From: Pseudomonadota bacterium
GTDB taxonomy: Bacteria; Pseudomonadota; Alphaproteobacteria; Rhizobiales; Rhizobiaceae
Assembly: GCA_023387715.1 (NCBI GenBank)
Contig: JAEWHQ010000147.1
Span: 1 to 13,341 of the forward strand
DNA length: 13,341 nucleotides
Direction: 5' to 3'
Shown here: positions 1 through 7,900 of the stretch, piece after piece
How positions within the stretch are numbered: position 1 is the stretch's first letter
Layout: the number at the start of each line of letters is the position of its first letter
Program-made: the position numbers and the translations under genes
Notes under the pieces: generated by a model
What the model was told of the DNA's origin: nothing
The model's database searches: none
Seen by the model: only the letters and a program-made list of their open reading frames with translations

Positions 1-4
1 GGCT

Positions 5-1420
5 GTGGCTCTATCGTCTGAATTAATCGGGCAATTTAAAGCGATTGTCGGTGATGCATATGCCTTGACCGATCAGACCGATATCGCTCCTTATCTGACC
101 GAACAGCGTGACCTTTATCACGGGCGCTCAATGCTTGTTCTGCGCCCTTCCGGCACTGAGCAGGTTGCAGCTATTTTAAAACTTGCCAGTGAAAGCGGAA
201 CGGTAATTGTGCCGCAAGGCGGCAATACGGGGCTGGTTGGTGCGCAGCAGCCGGACGAAAGCGGTAAAGCTGTAATTTTATCGCTTGGTCGTATGAATAA
301 AATCCGTGCCCTTGATCCGGTCGGCAATCTGATCACCGTTGAAGCCGGTGTGATCTTGCAAAATGTGCAAGAAGCGGCAGATAAACAAGACCGCTTGTTT
401 CCCTTGTCGCTTGGCTCGGAAGGCTCTTGCCAGATAGGTGGCAATTTAAGTTCCAATGCGGGCGGCACAGCGGTGCTCGCTTACGGCAATATGCGCGAGC
501 TTTGCCTGGGGTTGGAAGTGGTATTGCCGACAGGCGAGATTTTAAATGATCTGCGCTACGTCAAAAAAGACAATAGCGGCTATAATCTCAAAGATTTATT
601 TATTGGTGCAGAAGGCACTTTAGGCGTTATCACCGCGGCTGTATTGAAGCTTTTTCCCAAACCTAAAGGCAAGGCTGTTGCCTATGCAGGGCTAAAATCG
701 CCTGCTGCTGCACTGCAATTATTTAAAATTGCCACCGAAAAGGCAGGCTCCAGCCTAACCGGTTTTGAACTGATGCCGCGCATCGGCGTGGAGTTTACTG
801 TCAAACATGTGGAAGGCGCACGCGATCCGCTGCAAGCGCCGCATGATTGGTATGTGCTGATTGATATTTCTTCAAACCGCTCACAAGAAGACGCGCAAAG
901 CCTGATGGAAGATATTCTGTCCGTGAGTTTTGAGGCCGGTATTGTGCAGGATGCAGCATTGGCTGCCACTATCGCACAGGCACAATCTTTTTGGAAAATG
1001 CGTGAGGAAATGTCTTGGGCGCAAAAGCCTGAAGGTGGCTCAATCAAACATGATATTTCTGTACCTGTCGCAGCCATTCCGGCTTTCATTGAGGACGCAA
1101 GCCGAACTGTGATGGAAATGGTTCCGAACGCGCGTATCGTTTGCTTTGGTCATATTGGCGATGGCAATTTACATTTTAACATTTCGCAGCCAATTGGTGC
1201 CGAAAAACAAGCATTTTTGGGCCTTTGGGCGGCAGTTAATCATGAAGTTCATGCCATTGTGGATAAGTATCATGGCTCAATTTCAGCCGAACACGGCATT
1301 GGCCAACTGAAACGTGAAGAACTTTTGCACTATAAATCACCTGTTGCTTTGGATTTGATGCGCCGTATTAAACGGGAACTTGATCCGTCCGGCATTATGA
1401 ACCCCGGAAAAATATTATAA
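5..1420 (+). CDS. FAD-linked oxidase, D-2-hydroxyglutarate/D-lactate dehydrogenase type (GlcD-like)
   Basis: This 471-residue flavoprotein is predicted to oxidise a D-2-hydroxy acid and pass electrons to an acceptor in the electron-transfer chain. The N-terminal half is a PCMH-type FAD-binding domain: PQGGNTGLVG lies at about residues 70-79, and the glycine/serine-rich stretch around 137-154 (SLGSEG, GGNLSSNAGG) lines the FAD site in this family. The C-terminal half is an FAD-oxidase C domain with the metal- and substrate-binding motif GHIGDGNLH (H383, H390) and the EHG motif (E429, H430), as in D-2-hydroxyglutarate dehydrogenases. It closes with the usual DPSGIMNPGKIL. Length and both domains are complete. 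The start is a GTG close to the window edge, so its ribosome binding site is not visible; the MALSSELIGQF start fits related proteins. The exact substrate (2-hydroxyglutarate, lactate or glycolate) cannot be settled from sequence alone. It stands alone upstream of a hairpin that may end its transcript. Confidence 0.9.
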   Translation: MALSSELIGQFKAIVGDAYALTDQTDIAPYLTEQRDLYHGRSMLVLRPSGTEQVAAILKLASESGTVIVPQGGNTGLVGAQQPDESGKAVILSLGRMNKIRALDPVGNLITVEAGVILQNVQEAADKQDRLFPLSLGSEGSCQIGGNLSSNAGGTAVLAYGNMRELCLGLEVVLPTGEILNDLRYVKKDNSGYNLKDLFIGAEGTLGVITAAVLKLFPKPKGKAVAYAGLKSPAAALQLFKIATEKAGSSLTGFELMPRIGVEFTVKHVEGARDPLQAPHDWYVLIDISSNRSQEDAQSLMEDILSVSFEAGIVQDAALAATIAQAQSFWKMREEMSWAQKPEGGSIKHDISVPVAAIPAFIEDASRTVMEMVPNARIVCFGHIGDGNLHFNISQPIGAEKQAFLGLWAAVNHEVHAIVDKYHGSISAEHGIGQLKREELLHYKSPVALDLMRRIKRELDPSGIMNPGKIL

Positions 1421-1452
1421 AACAATGTCTTAATGGATATTGAGTACTTGAA

Positions 1453-1495
1453 GCGCAATTGTAGCAAGATTGATACAGTTGCGCGTTGTTGTCTT
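1453..1495 (+). terminator. Possible terminator after the FAD-linked oxidase gene
   Basis: A 10-base-pair stem pairs GCGCAATTGT (1453-1462) with ACAGTTGCGC (1475-1484), with one G-U pair and a 12-base loop. It is followed by a T-rich but interrupted tract (GTTGTTGTCTTT). It lies 33 bases after the stop codon. The stem is convincing, but the broken T tract and long loop make it a weaker terminator than others in the window. Confidence 0.45.
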
Positions 1496-1512
1496 TATAA
1501 GGTTTCCGAAGT

Positions 1513-1663
1513 GTTACAGGCGTTTTTGTTCTGGTAACCAATAATAATGGTCAGGATTTCTTAACCTAACTTCTTAAAGTCGTCGGTAATAACCATCGCC
1601 TATTGTTACCTGCAACGAAGCCGCAAAGGCTCGCAAAGTGAAGCCTTAAAAGAGGTTCGCAGG
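1513..1663 (+). promoter_or_regulatory. Hairpin-rich leader upstream of the DUF6101 gene
   Basis: Three inverted repeats follow one another just before the DUF6101 start. The first pairs GTTACAG (1513-1519) with CTGGTAAC (1531-1538), with one bulged base. The second pairs GGTAATAA (1585-1592) with TTGTTACC (1603-1610), with one G-U pair and a 10-base loop. The third pairs CCTGCAAC (1609-1616) with GTT-C-GCAGG (1655-1663), with one bulge, and encloses AAGGCT/AGCCTT (1626-1631/1642-1647). The second and third share bases 1609-1610, so they could not both form completely. The pairing is visible in the sequence; any regulatory role is inference. It matches no riboswitch class I recognise. Confidence 0.3.
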
Positions 1664-1678
1664 CAAACAGGGCGTAAG

Positions 1679-2230
1679 ATGCGTAAACAGCAACAACAAC
1701 AGCCGGTATGGGCAAACAGAGAGCTGCGGCTCAACCCGTTTCGTTTTCCGCAAGTGGTCAGCTATGCTAATCACGAGAGCGAAGAGCTGGTGACTTTTAC
1801 CCTTAACGAACGTGGCGCTGTTATTCGCCGCGTAATGCCGTCAAGCGGCACGCCAATGTCTGTTTCGCTGCCTGCATCTGCATTTATTGGCGTGACGGCA
1901 CGTGCGGCGGAGGATGCGGATGGCCATATCACTGTAACGCTTGAGCTGATGCATGCTGATCCGCAATTGTCGGTGCCGTTGCTGGTAGCGCATGATCTGG
2001 CTGATGTGGCCGATGACTGGCGCGCATGGGCAAGTGCTTTTGACCTGCCGATGATGCTGGTTGAAGAAGACGGCGTTGCACGTTGCTTGGATGAAAGCAC
2101 GAGCCTGACAGCGAGCGAGCAGGGGACACAGAAGAATATCCGCCGCCCGCGTTTTATTGCCCGTCACAAAACATCCGGTTTAGGCATGCGACTGGTGGTC
2201 GGTGGCAAAGCTGTTATTACGCCGCGTTAA
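1679..2230 (+). CDS. DUF6101 family protein
   Basis: A 183-residue soluble protein of a family found mainly in Hyphomicrobiales and of unknown function. I assign it by its family-like pattern: an N-terminal LRLNPFRFPQ segment (about residues 17-26), then TFTLNERGAVIRR, a SVSLPASAFIGVTAR stretch (about 62-76), a MHADPQLSVPLLVA segment (about 91-104), and DDWRAWASAFDLPMML (about 111-126). The tail (about 151-183) is basic, with RRPRFIARHK. There is no signal peptide, membrane segment or catalytic motif. Near its N-terminus are five consecutive glutamines encoded by alternating CAA/CAG codons. The ATG start has only a weak purine-rich stretch upstream. Its stop codon overlaps that of the convergent acyl-CoA dehydrogenase gene, with the shared bases TTAA and no terminator between them. 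The family name is recalled, not searched. Confidence 0.8.
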   Translation: MRKQQQQQPVWANRELRLNPFRFPQVVSYANHESEELVTFTLNERGAVIRRVMPSSGTPMSVSLPASAFIGVTARAAEDADGHITVTLELMHADPQLSVPLLVAHDLADVADDWRAWASAFDLPMMLVEEDGVARCLDESTSLTASEQGTQKNIRRPRFIARHKTSGLGMRLVVGGKAVITPR

Positions 2231-4041
2231 GCGTTTAATATTGTTTTTGCGGCCTGCAAAATATGCGCGCCGCCAATGATGCTTTGTTTAAGCGCCATTG
2301 TTTCCGGCAAAATATAAGCACTGAAAAACTGGCTGAGATGAATGCGGGCTTCCTGATTGTCGCTTAAAGCGGAGCGCAACAAATAGGCCGCTCCCGCTGT
2401 CAGCGATAAAAGCCTTAAATAAGCTGTTGCACCGGCCAGTGCATCATCTGTTTTTTTATTCGCCAGACATTCCTGACAATAGCTGGTGGCTTGTTTCAGA
2501 TCATTGATCGCATTGCTAAGCGCTGTGCCGCATTGTTGCAGCTCCGGCATTTGGGCTTGCGTCGCTGCGTCTGCTTCTTGGCTAAGTTCAGCAATAAATC
2601 CGTGAATATGCTGGCCATCTTCCAGTGGCAACTTGCGCGTGACAAGATCAATCGCCTGAATGCCGTTCGTGCCTTCATAAATCGGTGTGATGCGTGCATC
2701 ACGCAGTAATTGTGCAGCACCCGTTTCTTCTATATAGCCCATGCCGCCATGCACCTGCACACCAAGGGATGCAACCTCCACGCCTGTATCGGTAGAAAAG
2801 GCTTTGGCAAGCGGGGTGAGAAGGCTGGCACGATTTGCCCAAAAATCTTGTTGGTCCGGCTCAGCCATATTGGCCATGTCGAGCGCAAAGGCGCAATTAT
2901 AGGCAATCGAGCGGGCGGCCTGCGTCAACGCTTTCATGGTGAGCAACATGCGTTGCACATCAGGATGAACAATAATGGCTTCTGCCTGCGCAGATGAGGG
3001 CGTGCCGCTGCTTCGCCCCTGCATACGTTCTTTGGCGTAAGCTATAGCTTTTTGGGTGGCCGCTTCAGCAACGCCGACGCCTTGGATGCCGACTAGCAAA
3101 CGGGCATTGTTCATCATGGTGAACATGCAGGCAAGGCCACGGTTTTCTTCACCGATCAAATAGCCGACAGCACCGGATTCATTGCTTTCGGCGTTGCCGT
3201 CACCAAAAATCCCTTTACTATCACCAAAAATCATTGTGCAGGTAGGGGAGGCGTGAATGCCGAGTTTATGCTCCAGTCCGGCACAAAAAACATCATTGCG
3301 CTGGCCGAGGCTTCCATCTTGTTTGCTTAAAAACTTCGGCACCAGAAACAGCGAGATGCCTCTGCTGCCTTCCGGTGCATCAGGCAGACGTGCAAGCACC
3401 AGATGAATGATATTGTCGGTCAGATCATGTTCGCCATAGGTGATAAAAATCTTCTGGCCGAAAATACGATAAGTGCCGTCATCGCGCCGCTCCGCACGGC
3501 AGCGCAGCGCGCCAAGATCAGAGCCTGCTTGTGGTTCCGTCAGGTTCATGGTGCCCATCCATTCGCCGGAAATCAGCTTGGGCAAATAGAGGTCTTTGAT
3601 GGCTTGGCTTGCGTGCTGTTCCAGTGCTTCAACCGCGCCGATGGTGAGAATAGGGCCAATGGCAAAACCGAGCGAGCCAGCATTCCACATTTCATTGACG
3701 GCAACAGAGAGCGACACCGGCAGCCCCTGGCCGTCATAATCTGTTGCGCCGGTCAGGCTGTTCCATCCGGCGGCTGCCCAATCCTGATAAAGCTCTTTCC
3801 AGCCTTTGGCCGTGGTGACGTGTGCTTTTTGTAAAGTCGCACCTTCCTGATCGCCTGACTGGCGCAGTGGAACAATGCGATTTTCAGTAAAGCGCGCAGC
3901 CTCATCCAGAATTGCACTGAGCAGATCTTGGCTTAGATCGCCAAAGCGCTCTTCCTGTAATACCTGCTCAAGTCCTGTGGTTTTTGTGCCGGTGACTTTG
4001 AGCAATGTGTGCAAAATATCCGTGACGGGTGCGCGATACAT
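2227..4041 (-). CDS. Acyl-CoA dehydrogenase with C-terminal extension domain
   Basis: A 604-residue FAD enzyme catalysing the first, alpha-beta dehydrogenation step of fatty acyl-CoA oxidation. Domains in order are a rhizobial-type N-terminal segment (MYRAPVTDI), N-terminal acyl-CoA dehydrogenase domain, middle beta domain with MNLTEPQAGSDLG (about residues 165-177), C-terminal helical domain with VQVHGGMGYIEE (about 428-439) and YEGTNGIQAIDLV, whose glutamate (about 456) matches the catalytic base, and a further C-terminal helical domain of about 130 residues typical of the 590-600-residue subgroup. An ATG 12 bases upstream (4053) is possible, but GGAGG at 4047-4051 sits 5 bases before the ATG at 4041, so that start is preferred. 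Around residues 272-292 there is a Gly/Asn/Ser-rich insertion containing an in-frame 21-base repeat. The gene is flanked by no other beta-oxidation gene. Chain-length preference cannot be read from the sequence. Confidence 0.93.
   Translation of the reverse strand: MYRAPVTDILHTLLKVTGTKTTGLEQVLQEERFGDLSQDLLSAILDEAARFTENRIVPLRQSGDQEGATLQKAHVTTAKGWKELYQDWAAAGWNSLTGATDYDGQGLPVSLSVAVNEMWNAGSLGFAIGPILTIGAVEALEQHASQAIKDLYLPKLISGEWMGTMNLTEPQAGSDLGALRCRAERRDDGTYRIFGQKIFITYGEHDLTDNIIHLVLARLPDAPEGSRGISLFLVPKFLSKQDGSLGQRNDVFCAGLEHKLGIHASPTCTMIFGDSKGIFGDGNAESNESGAVGYLIGEENRGLACMFTMMNNARLLVGIQGVGVAEAATQKAIAYAKERMQGRSSGTPSSAQAEAIIVHPDVQRMLLTMKALTQAARSIAYNCAFALDMANMAEPDQQDFWANRASLLTPLAKAFSTDTGVEVASLGVQVHGGMGYIEETGAAQLLRDARITPIYEGTNGIQAIDLVTRKLPLEDGQHIHGFIAELSQEADAATQAQMPELQQCGTALSNAINDLKQATSYCQECLANKKTDDALAGATAYLRLLSLTAGAAYLLRSALSDNQEARIHLSQFFSAYILPETMALKQSIIGGAHILQAAKTILNA
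3200..3232. repeat. Short direct repeat with 21-base period inside the acyl-CoA dehydrogenase gene
   Basis: The 12-mer TCACCAAAAATC occurs exactly twice, at 3200-3211 and 3221-3232, a spacing of 21 bases (seven codons). In the protein it gives two IFGD units, IFGDSKG then IFGDGNA, within a loop that looks longer than usual for the family. The pattern suggests an in-frame duplication by replication slippage. Confidence 0.7.
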
Positions 4042-4070
4042 GAAGTCCTCCATCTGTCATGCTTATGATA

Positions 4071-4099
4071 GAAGTATCGGCTGGGTTTAGAGGGGTCAA
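4071..4099 (-). promoter_or_regulatory. Candidate promoter for the acyl-CoA dehydrogenase gene
   Basis: On the minus strand TTGACC (4094-4099) is a good -35 match. After a 17-base spacer comes TACTTC (4071-4076), a poor -10. It lies about 30 bases upstream of the preferred ATG and just beyond the purD terminator, so a promoter is needed here. The -10 is the weak part of the call. Confidence 0.3.
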
Positions 4100-4125
4100 T
4101 GAGCGTTTTTACTTATAAGGGATAT

Positions 4126-4158
4126 AAAAAAAATCCCGCCTTTTTGGGGCGGGATTTT
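4126..4158 (-). terminator. Intrinsic terminator of purD
   Basis: A perfect 11-base-pair stem, AAAATCCCGCC (4130-4140) with GGCGGGATTTT (4148-4158), encloses a 7-base loop. Read on the minus strand it ends in a run of eight T (complement of 4126-4133). It starts 4 bases past the purD stop and separates purD from the acyl-CoA dehydrogenase gene, which is transcribed in the same direction. Confidence 0.93.
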
Positions 4159-4162
4159 AAAC

Positions 4163-5443
4163 TTATTGCTCTTGCTCGCGGATAATGGCGCGCCAGCCGA
4201 TGTCGCGTCGGCAGAAACCATTTGGCCAGTCGATCTTTTCAATCGCTTCATAAACCTTGGTCTGGGCTTCGCTCACTGAACCGCCGGTTGCTGTCACATT
4301 CAAAACGCGTCCGCCATTGGCAACAAGATTGCCGTCTTTCAGCGCGGTGCCAGCATGGAAGATTTTGACATCTTCGGTTTTCGCCGCTTCGTCGAGGCCT
4401 TTGATTGCGCTGCCTTTTTGCGGTGCTTCCGGATAGCCTTTGGCTGCCATGACGACAGTCAGTGCAGTTTCATCAGAAAATGTCGGGCTGACTTCATCAA
4501 GTTTGCCGTCAGCAGAAGCAGCCAGCAGTTCCAGCAGGTCAGATTGCAGGCGCATCATCAGCACCTGACATTCAGGATCGCCAAAACGGGTGTTATATTC
4601 AATCAGCTGCGGGCCGTCTTTGGTGATCATCAGACCGGCAAAGAGAATGCCCGAAAACGGATGGCCAAGCTCTGCCATACCGCGCATGGTTGGCTCGATC
4701 AGCTCTTTCATGGTGCGCTCAACCATTTCGGCAGGCATCACTGGCGCTGGTGAATAAGCGCCCATACCGCCGGTGTTCGGCCCCGTGTCGCCGTCGCCCA
4801 CGCGCTTGTGGTCTTGTGCGGTGCCGAAAGGAATTGCGGTTTTGCCATCGCACAGGCAGAAGAAGCTTGCTTCTTCACCATCAAGATAGGCTTCCACGAC
4901 AACTTCTGCGCCAGCCTGACCAAAAGCCCCTTCAAAGCAGGCATCAACGGCTTCCAGCGCATCTTCCAGCTCCATCGCAACAACCACGCCCTTGCCAGCA
5001 GCAAGGCCATCAGCTTTTACCACAATTGGTGCGCCTTGCTGGCGGATATAGGCTTTGGCTTTGGGCGCATTGTTGAAGCGGCCATAAGCACCGGTGGGAA
5101 TGTTGAAACGGGCGCAAAGGTCTTTGGTAAAGCCTTTCGAGCCTTCAAGCTGTGCAGCGCCTTGTGAAGGGCCAAACACGCGGATGCCGTTTTTGCGCAA
5201 AGAATCGCTCAAACCATCAACAAGCGGCGCTTCTGGGCCAACAACGACGAGATCGATTGCTTTTTCTTTGGCAAATGCAACCACCGCATCGTGGTCTTCG
5301 ACATTGAGGCTAACCAGTTCAGCGTGGTCAGCAATACCGGGATTGCCCGGTGCACAATAGAGTTTATCAAGCAGTGGTGAGGCTGAGATTTTCCATGCTA
5401 AGGCATGTTCACGTCCGCCGCAACCAATCAACAGGACTTTCAT
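4163..5443 (-). CDS. purD: Phosphoribosylamine--glycine ligase
   Basis: PurD (GAR synthetase) joins glycine to 5-phosphoribosylamine with ATP, the second step of de novo purine synthesis in the cytosol. The 426-residue product is of normal length and monofunctional. Visible motifs are an N-terminal [17 protein letters not shown] (1-17), [11 protein letters not shown] (about 67-77), the ATP-grasp segment [13 protein letters not shown] (about 141-153), the family signature around [12 protein letters not shown]...[12 protein letters not shown] (about 208-234), and the metal-binding [11 protein letters not shown] (about 281-291). The C-terminus, [15 protein letters not shown], is characteristic. 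The reading frame is open upstream to 5533, but GGAG (complement of 5450-5453) lies 6 bases before the ATG at 5443, and MKVLL is the conserved start, so the longer form is rejected. It diverges from ubiA across 158 bases and ends in a strong terminator. Confidence 0.97.
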   Translation of the reverse strand: MKVLLIGCGGREHALAWKISASPLLDKLYCAPGNPGIADHAELVSLNVEDHDAVVAFAKEKAIDLVVVGPEAPLVDGLSDSLRKNGIRVFGPSQGAAQLEGSKGFTKDLCARFNIPTGAYGRFNNAPKAKAYIRQQGAPIVVKADGLAAGKGVVVAMELEDALEAVDACFEGAFGQAGAEVVVEAYLDGEEASFFCLCDGKTAIPFGTAQDHKRVGDGDTGPNTGGMGAYSPAPVMPAEMVERTMKELIEPTMRGMAELGHPFSGILFAGLMITKDGPQLIEYNTRFGDPECQVLMMRLQSDLLELLAASADGKLDEVSPTFSDETALTVVMAAKGYPEAPQKGSAIKGLDEAAKTEDVKIFHAGTALKDGNLVANGGRVLNVTATGGSVSEAQTKVYEAIEKIDWPNGFCRRDIGWRAIIREQEQ

Positions 5444-5468
5444 AACTTGCTCCATCTTCGCTTGATCA

Positions 5469-5498
5469 GTAATAAGAGAGTATGTTGCTGGTTGTCTA
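5469..5498 (-). promoter_or_regulatory. Candidate promoter for purD
   Basis: On the minus strand TAGACA (5493-5498) matches five of six -35 consensus bases and is followed after 18 bases by TATTAC (5469-5474). Transcription would start near 5462 and give a leader of about 20 bases that still contains the GGAG ribosome binding site. I see no riboswitch-like structure in the purD leader. Confidence 0.3.
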
Positions 5499-5601
5499 TT
5501 GACGAATGGGCAGACGGGCAAGGCCAAAGGCAAAGATTTTTCATGCTTTTGGTATGCTCAACGGCAAAAGCTTGAAAATTTTGAACAGGACAGATCGCAT
5601 T

Positions 5602-6618
5602 ATGGCGTCATCAAAAGCAGATCAGCATATTCAATCACGGGATGCCCGTGGTCGCGTTAAGGATGCGCCGTCCGGTCACTGGGCTTATAAAATACTTCCG
5701 CCTGCGCTTTGGCCTTATGCGCAGCTGGCACGCTGGGATCGTCCGATTGGCTGGCAGTTGTTGCTGTGGCCGTGCCTGTGGTCAACCGCATTGGTGGCCG
5801 GAGCAGGGCTTGCCAATGTGGATGCAACAAGCGTTGAAAGCGTTTGGAGCGTCCTGCCGTCCATCTGGCATATTATTTTGTTCACCATTGGCGCAATTGC
5901 GATGCGCGGTGCTGGCTGCACCTATAATGATCTGGTTGATCAGGACATTGATGACAAAGTTGATCGCACCCGTTCGCGTCCGCTGCCATCAGGGCAGGTA
6001 ACGCGCAAACAGGCTAAGATTTTTCTGGTTTTGCAGGCACTGGTTGGTTTGGCAGTTGTTTTGCAATTCAACTGGTTTTCGATTTGGTTGGGCGTTGGGT
6101 CGCTGGCGATTGTCGCAGCCTATCCGTTTATGAAGCGCATCACCAACTGGCCGCAATTTGTGCTGGGGCTTGCTTTCTCATGGGGCGCGTTGATGGGCTG
6201 GGCGGCTGATCGCGGCAGCCTCGCGCTGGCACCTGTGCTGCTTTATATAGGCTCGATCATGTGGGTCATCGGTTATGACACCATCTATGCTCATCAGGAT
6301 AAGGAAGATGATGCGCTGGTGGGCGTACGCTCGACCGCGCGTTTATTCGGTGCCCGCACGAAACAGGCTTTGTTTGTGCTTTATGGCGGTGCATTGATTT
6401 GTTTTGCCGCAGCTTTTGCGGTTGCGGAAGTGCCGATGCCGGCTTTGGCCGGATTGCTTGCAGCAGCGGCACATATGTTCCGCCAGATCAGGGTGCTGGA
6501 TATTGATAATCCGGATCAGTGCCTGCATTTGTTTAAATCCAATCACATTGTCGGATTTTTGATTTTTGCAGGGCTTGTCTTCGGTTCGCTTTGGTTTGTG
6601 ATTAAGCCGCTCATTTGA
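5602..6618 (+). CDS. ubiA: 4-hydroxybenzoate octaprenyltransferase
   Basis: UbiA is an inner-membrane prenyltransferase that attaches the polyprenyl tail to 4-hydroxybenzoate, committing it to ubiquinone. The 338-residue product has several hydrophobic segments expected to span the membrane. Both aspartate-rich motifs that bind magnesium and the prenyl diphosphate are present: NDLVDQDID (N109-D117) and YDTIYAHQDKEDD (D226, D233, D236). The DRTRSRPLPSG segment follows the first motif, as in bacterial homologues. The frame is open back to 5506, but the ATG at 5602 gives the family-like short hydrophilic N-terminus before ARWDRPIG. AGGA (5587-5590) lies 11 bases upstream, so the ribosome binding site is not ideal and an ATG at 5554 remains possible. 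The stop codon lies inside the terminator hairpin. Confidence 0.94.
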   Translation: MASSKADQHIQSRDARGRVKDAPSGHWAYKILPPALWPYAQLARWDRPIGWQLLLWPCLWSTALVAGAGLANVDATSVESVWSVLPSIWHIILFTIGAIAMRGAGCTYNDLVDQDIDDKVDRTRSRPLPSGQVTRKQAKIFLVLQALVGLAVVLQFNWFSIWLGVGSLAIVAAYPFMKRITNWPQFVLGLAFSWGALMGWAADRGSLALAPVLLYIGSIMWVIGYDTIYAHQDKEDDALVGVRSTARLFGARTKQALFVLYGGALICFAAAFAVAEVPMPALAGLLAAAAHMFRQIRVLDIDNPDQCLHLFKSNHIVGFLIFAGLVFGSLWFVIKPLI

Positions 6619-6633
6619 GCGGCTTAATTTTTT
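6601..6633 (+). terminator. Intrinsic terminator of ubiA, overlapping its stop codon
   Basis: ATTAAGCCGCTCA (6601-6613) pairs perfectly with TGAGCGGCTTAAT (6616-6628); in practice this is 12 base pairs with a 4-base loop. Six T (6628-6633) follow. The UbiA stop TGA (6616-6618) sits at the top of the stem, so the last codons of ubiA form its left arm. There is no T tract for the minus strand, so it does not serve pdxH. Confidence 0.9.
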
Positions 6634-6638
6634 GCGTT

Positions 6639-7259
6639 TTACGGGTAGAGACGGGCAGACTGCCAATCTGATTCTGGGTCAGGACGCGTAAATTGCACGC
6701 GGTCATGCAGGCGGAAGGCACGGTCATGCCAGAATTCGATGGATGTCGGACGGATTCTAAAGCCTGACCAGTAGCTCGGGCGCGGAATTGAGCCGATTGC
6801 ATAACGGGTGGTGTATTCGGCAACTGCTTTTTCTAAGGCAAAACGGCTTTCCAGCGGGCGCGATTGCTTGGAAGCCCAGGCGCCAATGCGGCTGCCGCGG
6901 GCGCGCGATGCATAATATTCATCGGCTTCAGCATCGCTTACTTTTTCGACCGGTCCGCGCACGCGCACCTGACGGCGCAGGGATTTCCAGTGGAAACACA
7001 TGGCGGCTTTTTCGGCAAAAAGCACTTCACGACCCTTTTGGCTTTCGTAATTGGTGTAAAAAACAAAGCCCCGTTCGTCAAAGTCCTTCAGCAAAACCAT
7101 ACGCACATTTGGCATGCCATTTTCGTCGACGGTTGCAACTGCTACGGCATTAGGATCATTAGGTTCAGAAGCTTCCGCTTCCTTCAACCATTCACCAAAC
7201 AGTTGAAATGGTTCTGCTGCTTGCGTAAAGTCACCATTCGTTAACTTGCTATCGCTCAT
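6639..7259 (-). CDS. pdxH: Pyridoxamine 5'-phosphate oxidase
   Basis: PdxH is an FMN enzyme that oxidises pyridoxamine or pyridoxine 5'-phosphate to pyridoxal 5'-phosphate. The 206-residue product is complete. FMN-contact segments are [18 protein letters not shown] (about residues 53-70), SQKGRE (73-78), and [12 protein letters not shown] (91-102). [13 protein letters not shown] (121-133) and [13 protein letters not shown] (159-171), with IEFW after it, belong to the substrate and FMN pocket. The C-terminus ends in the family's RLYP. The frame is open to 7316, but [11 protein letters not shown] from the ATG at 7259 fits the family and has AAGG about 8 bases upstream. The gene is convergent with ubiA and divergent from the lipoprotein gene only 36 bases away, so part of its promoter probably lies inside that gene. 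Confidence 0.96.
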   Translation of the reverse strand: MSDSKLTNGDFTQAAEPFQLFGEWLKEAEASEPNDPNAVAVATVDENGMPNVRMVLLKDFDERGFVFYTNYESQKGREVLFAEKAAMCFHWKSLRRQVRVRGPVEKVSDAEADEYYASRARGSRIGAWASKQSRPLESRFALEKAVAEYTTRYAIGSIPRPSYWSGFRIRPTSIEFWHDRAFRLHDRVQFTRPDPESDWQSARLYP

Positions 7260-7295
7260 AATCACGCCTTTATCGCACCAAAAAAAGGAAACGCA

Positions 7296-7766
7296 TTGGT
7301 CAGCCGTAATGCGCACCTTATGTTAAAGACAAGTTCCGCACCGTCGATCGCAGCCAAATGCCATCGTTGGGTGGCATTGTGCAGCCTGATTTTTGTCACT
7401 GGCTGCGCCATGGGTGGCGTCAGTATCGAAAGTGCCGTTCCTGATAAATCATCCATAACAGGTTCGGTTACCCCTTCACAACAGCCGGATACGGACAATG
7501 AAACGCTTTCTGACCGCAATGCCATCCGCAATGTGGTGTCTGGACTTGATTTCAACACATGGGGCATGAAGCCGGTGCCGTGGGCAAATCCCGATACAGG
7601 CAGTCAGGGCGTGATTAATCAGGTTTCTGAGGTGCAGAAAACGGATGGTCTGTGCCGTGAATTTGAAACATCACGACAGGCATTTAACGGCGTTTCGCTC
7701 TATCGCGGTGAAACTTGTATGCGAAAAGGTGGCGATTGGGTGCTGAAATCCTTCGCACCTTTGTAA
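7296..7766 (+). CDS. Putative lipoprotein, RT0821/Lpp0805 surface-protein family
   Basis: A 156-residue predicted lipoprotein. A basic N-region is followed by a hydrophobic stretch (about residues 25-35) and a lipobox VTGC with the acylated cysteine at 37. The mature part has a low-complexity linker rich in Ser, Thr, Asp and Gln (about 45-72). A C-terminal domain follows, with [13 protein letters not shown] (about 95-107), [16 protein letters not shown] (118-133), [13 protein letters not shown] (138-150) and a final KSFAPL. The pattern, including two conserved cysteines (120, 141), matches what I recall of RT0821/Lpp0805 proteins, whose role is unknown. The start is probably TTG at 7296, because AAGGAA (7285-7290) lies 5 bases upstream. 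An ATG at 7320 would keep the signal peptide but has no ribosome binding site. I see no terminator hairpin after it, so it may read through to the dnaJ-like gene 134 bases downstream. Confidence 0.82.
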   Translation: MVSRNAHLMLKTSSAPSIAAKCHRWVALCSLIFVTGCAMGGVSIESAVPDKSSITGSVTPSQQPDTDNETLSDRNAIRNVVSGLDFNTWGMKPVPWANPDTGSQGVINQVSEVQKTDGLCREFETSRQAFNGVSLYRGETCMRKGGDWVLKSFAPL

Positions 7767-7900
7767 TTATTGCGCTTTATTTGCACTTAACCTGTCATTT
7801 TTTACGCGTTTCAGAGAATAAATCTGGAACTTTGCGGCTATGATGCGCATATATGATTTAACTATGTTATTTTATCTATCATTCGTGAGAGAGGGTGTAT

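Noticed and set aside
1561..1577. CtrA-like site TTAA-N9-TTAA upstream of DUF6101
   Set aside because: The CtrA consensus spacer is seven bases; here it is nine, and short AT-rich half sites occur by chance.
5444..5533. N-terminal extension of PurD
   Set aside because: The conserved PurD start MKVLLIG has its own GGAG site at 5450-5453; the extra residues have no family counterpart and would overlap the candidate purD promoter.
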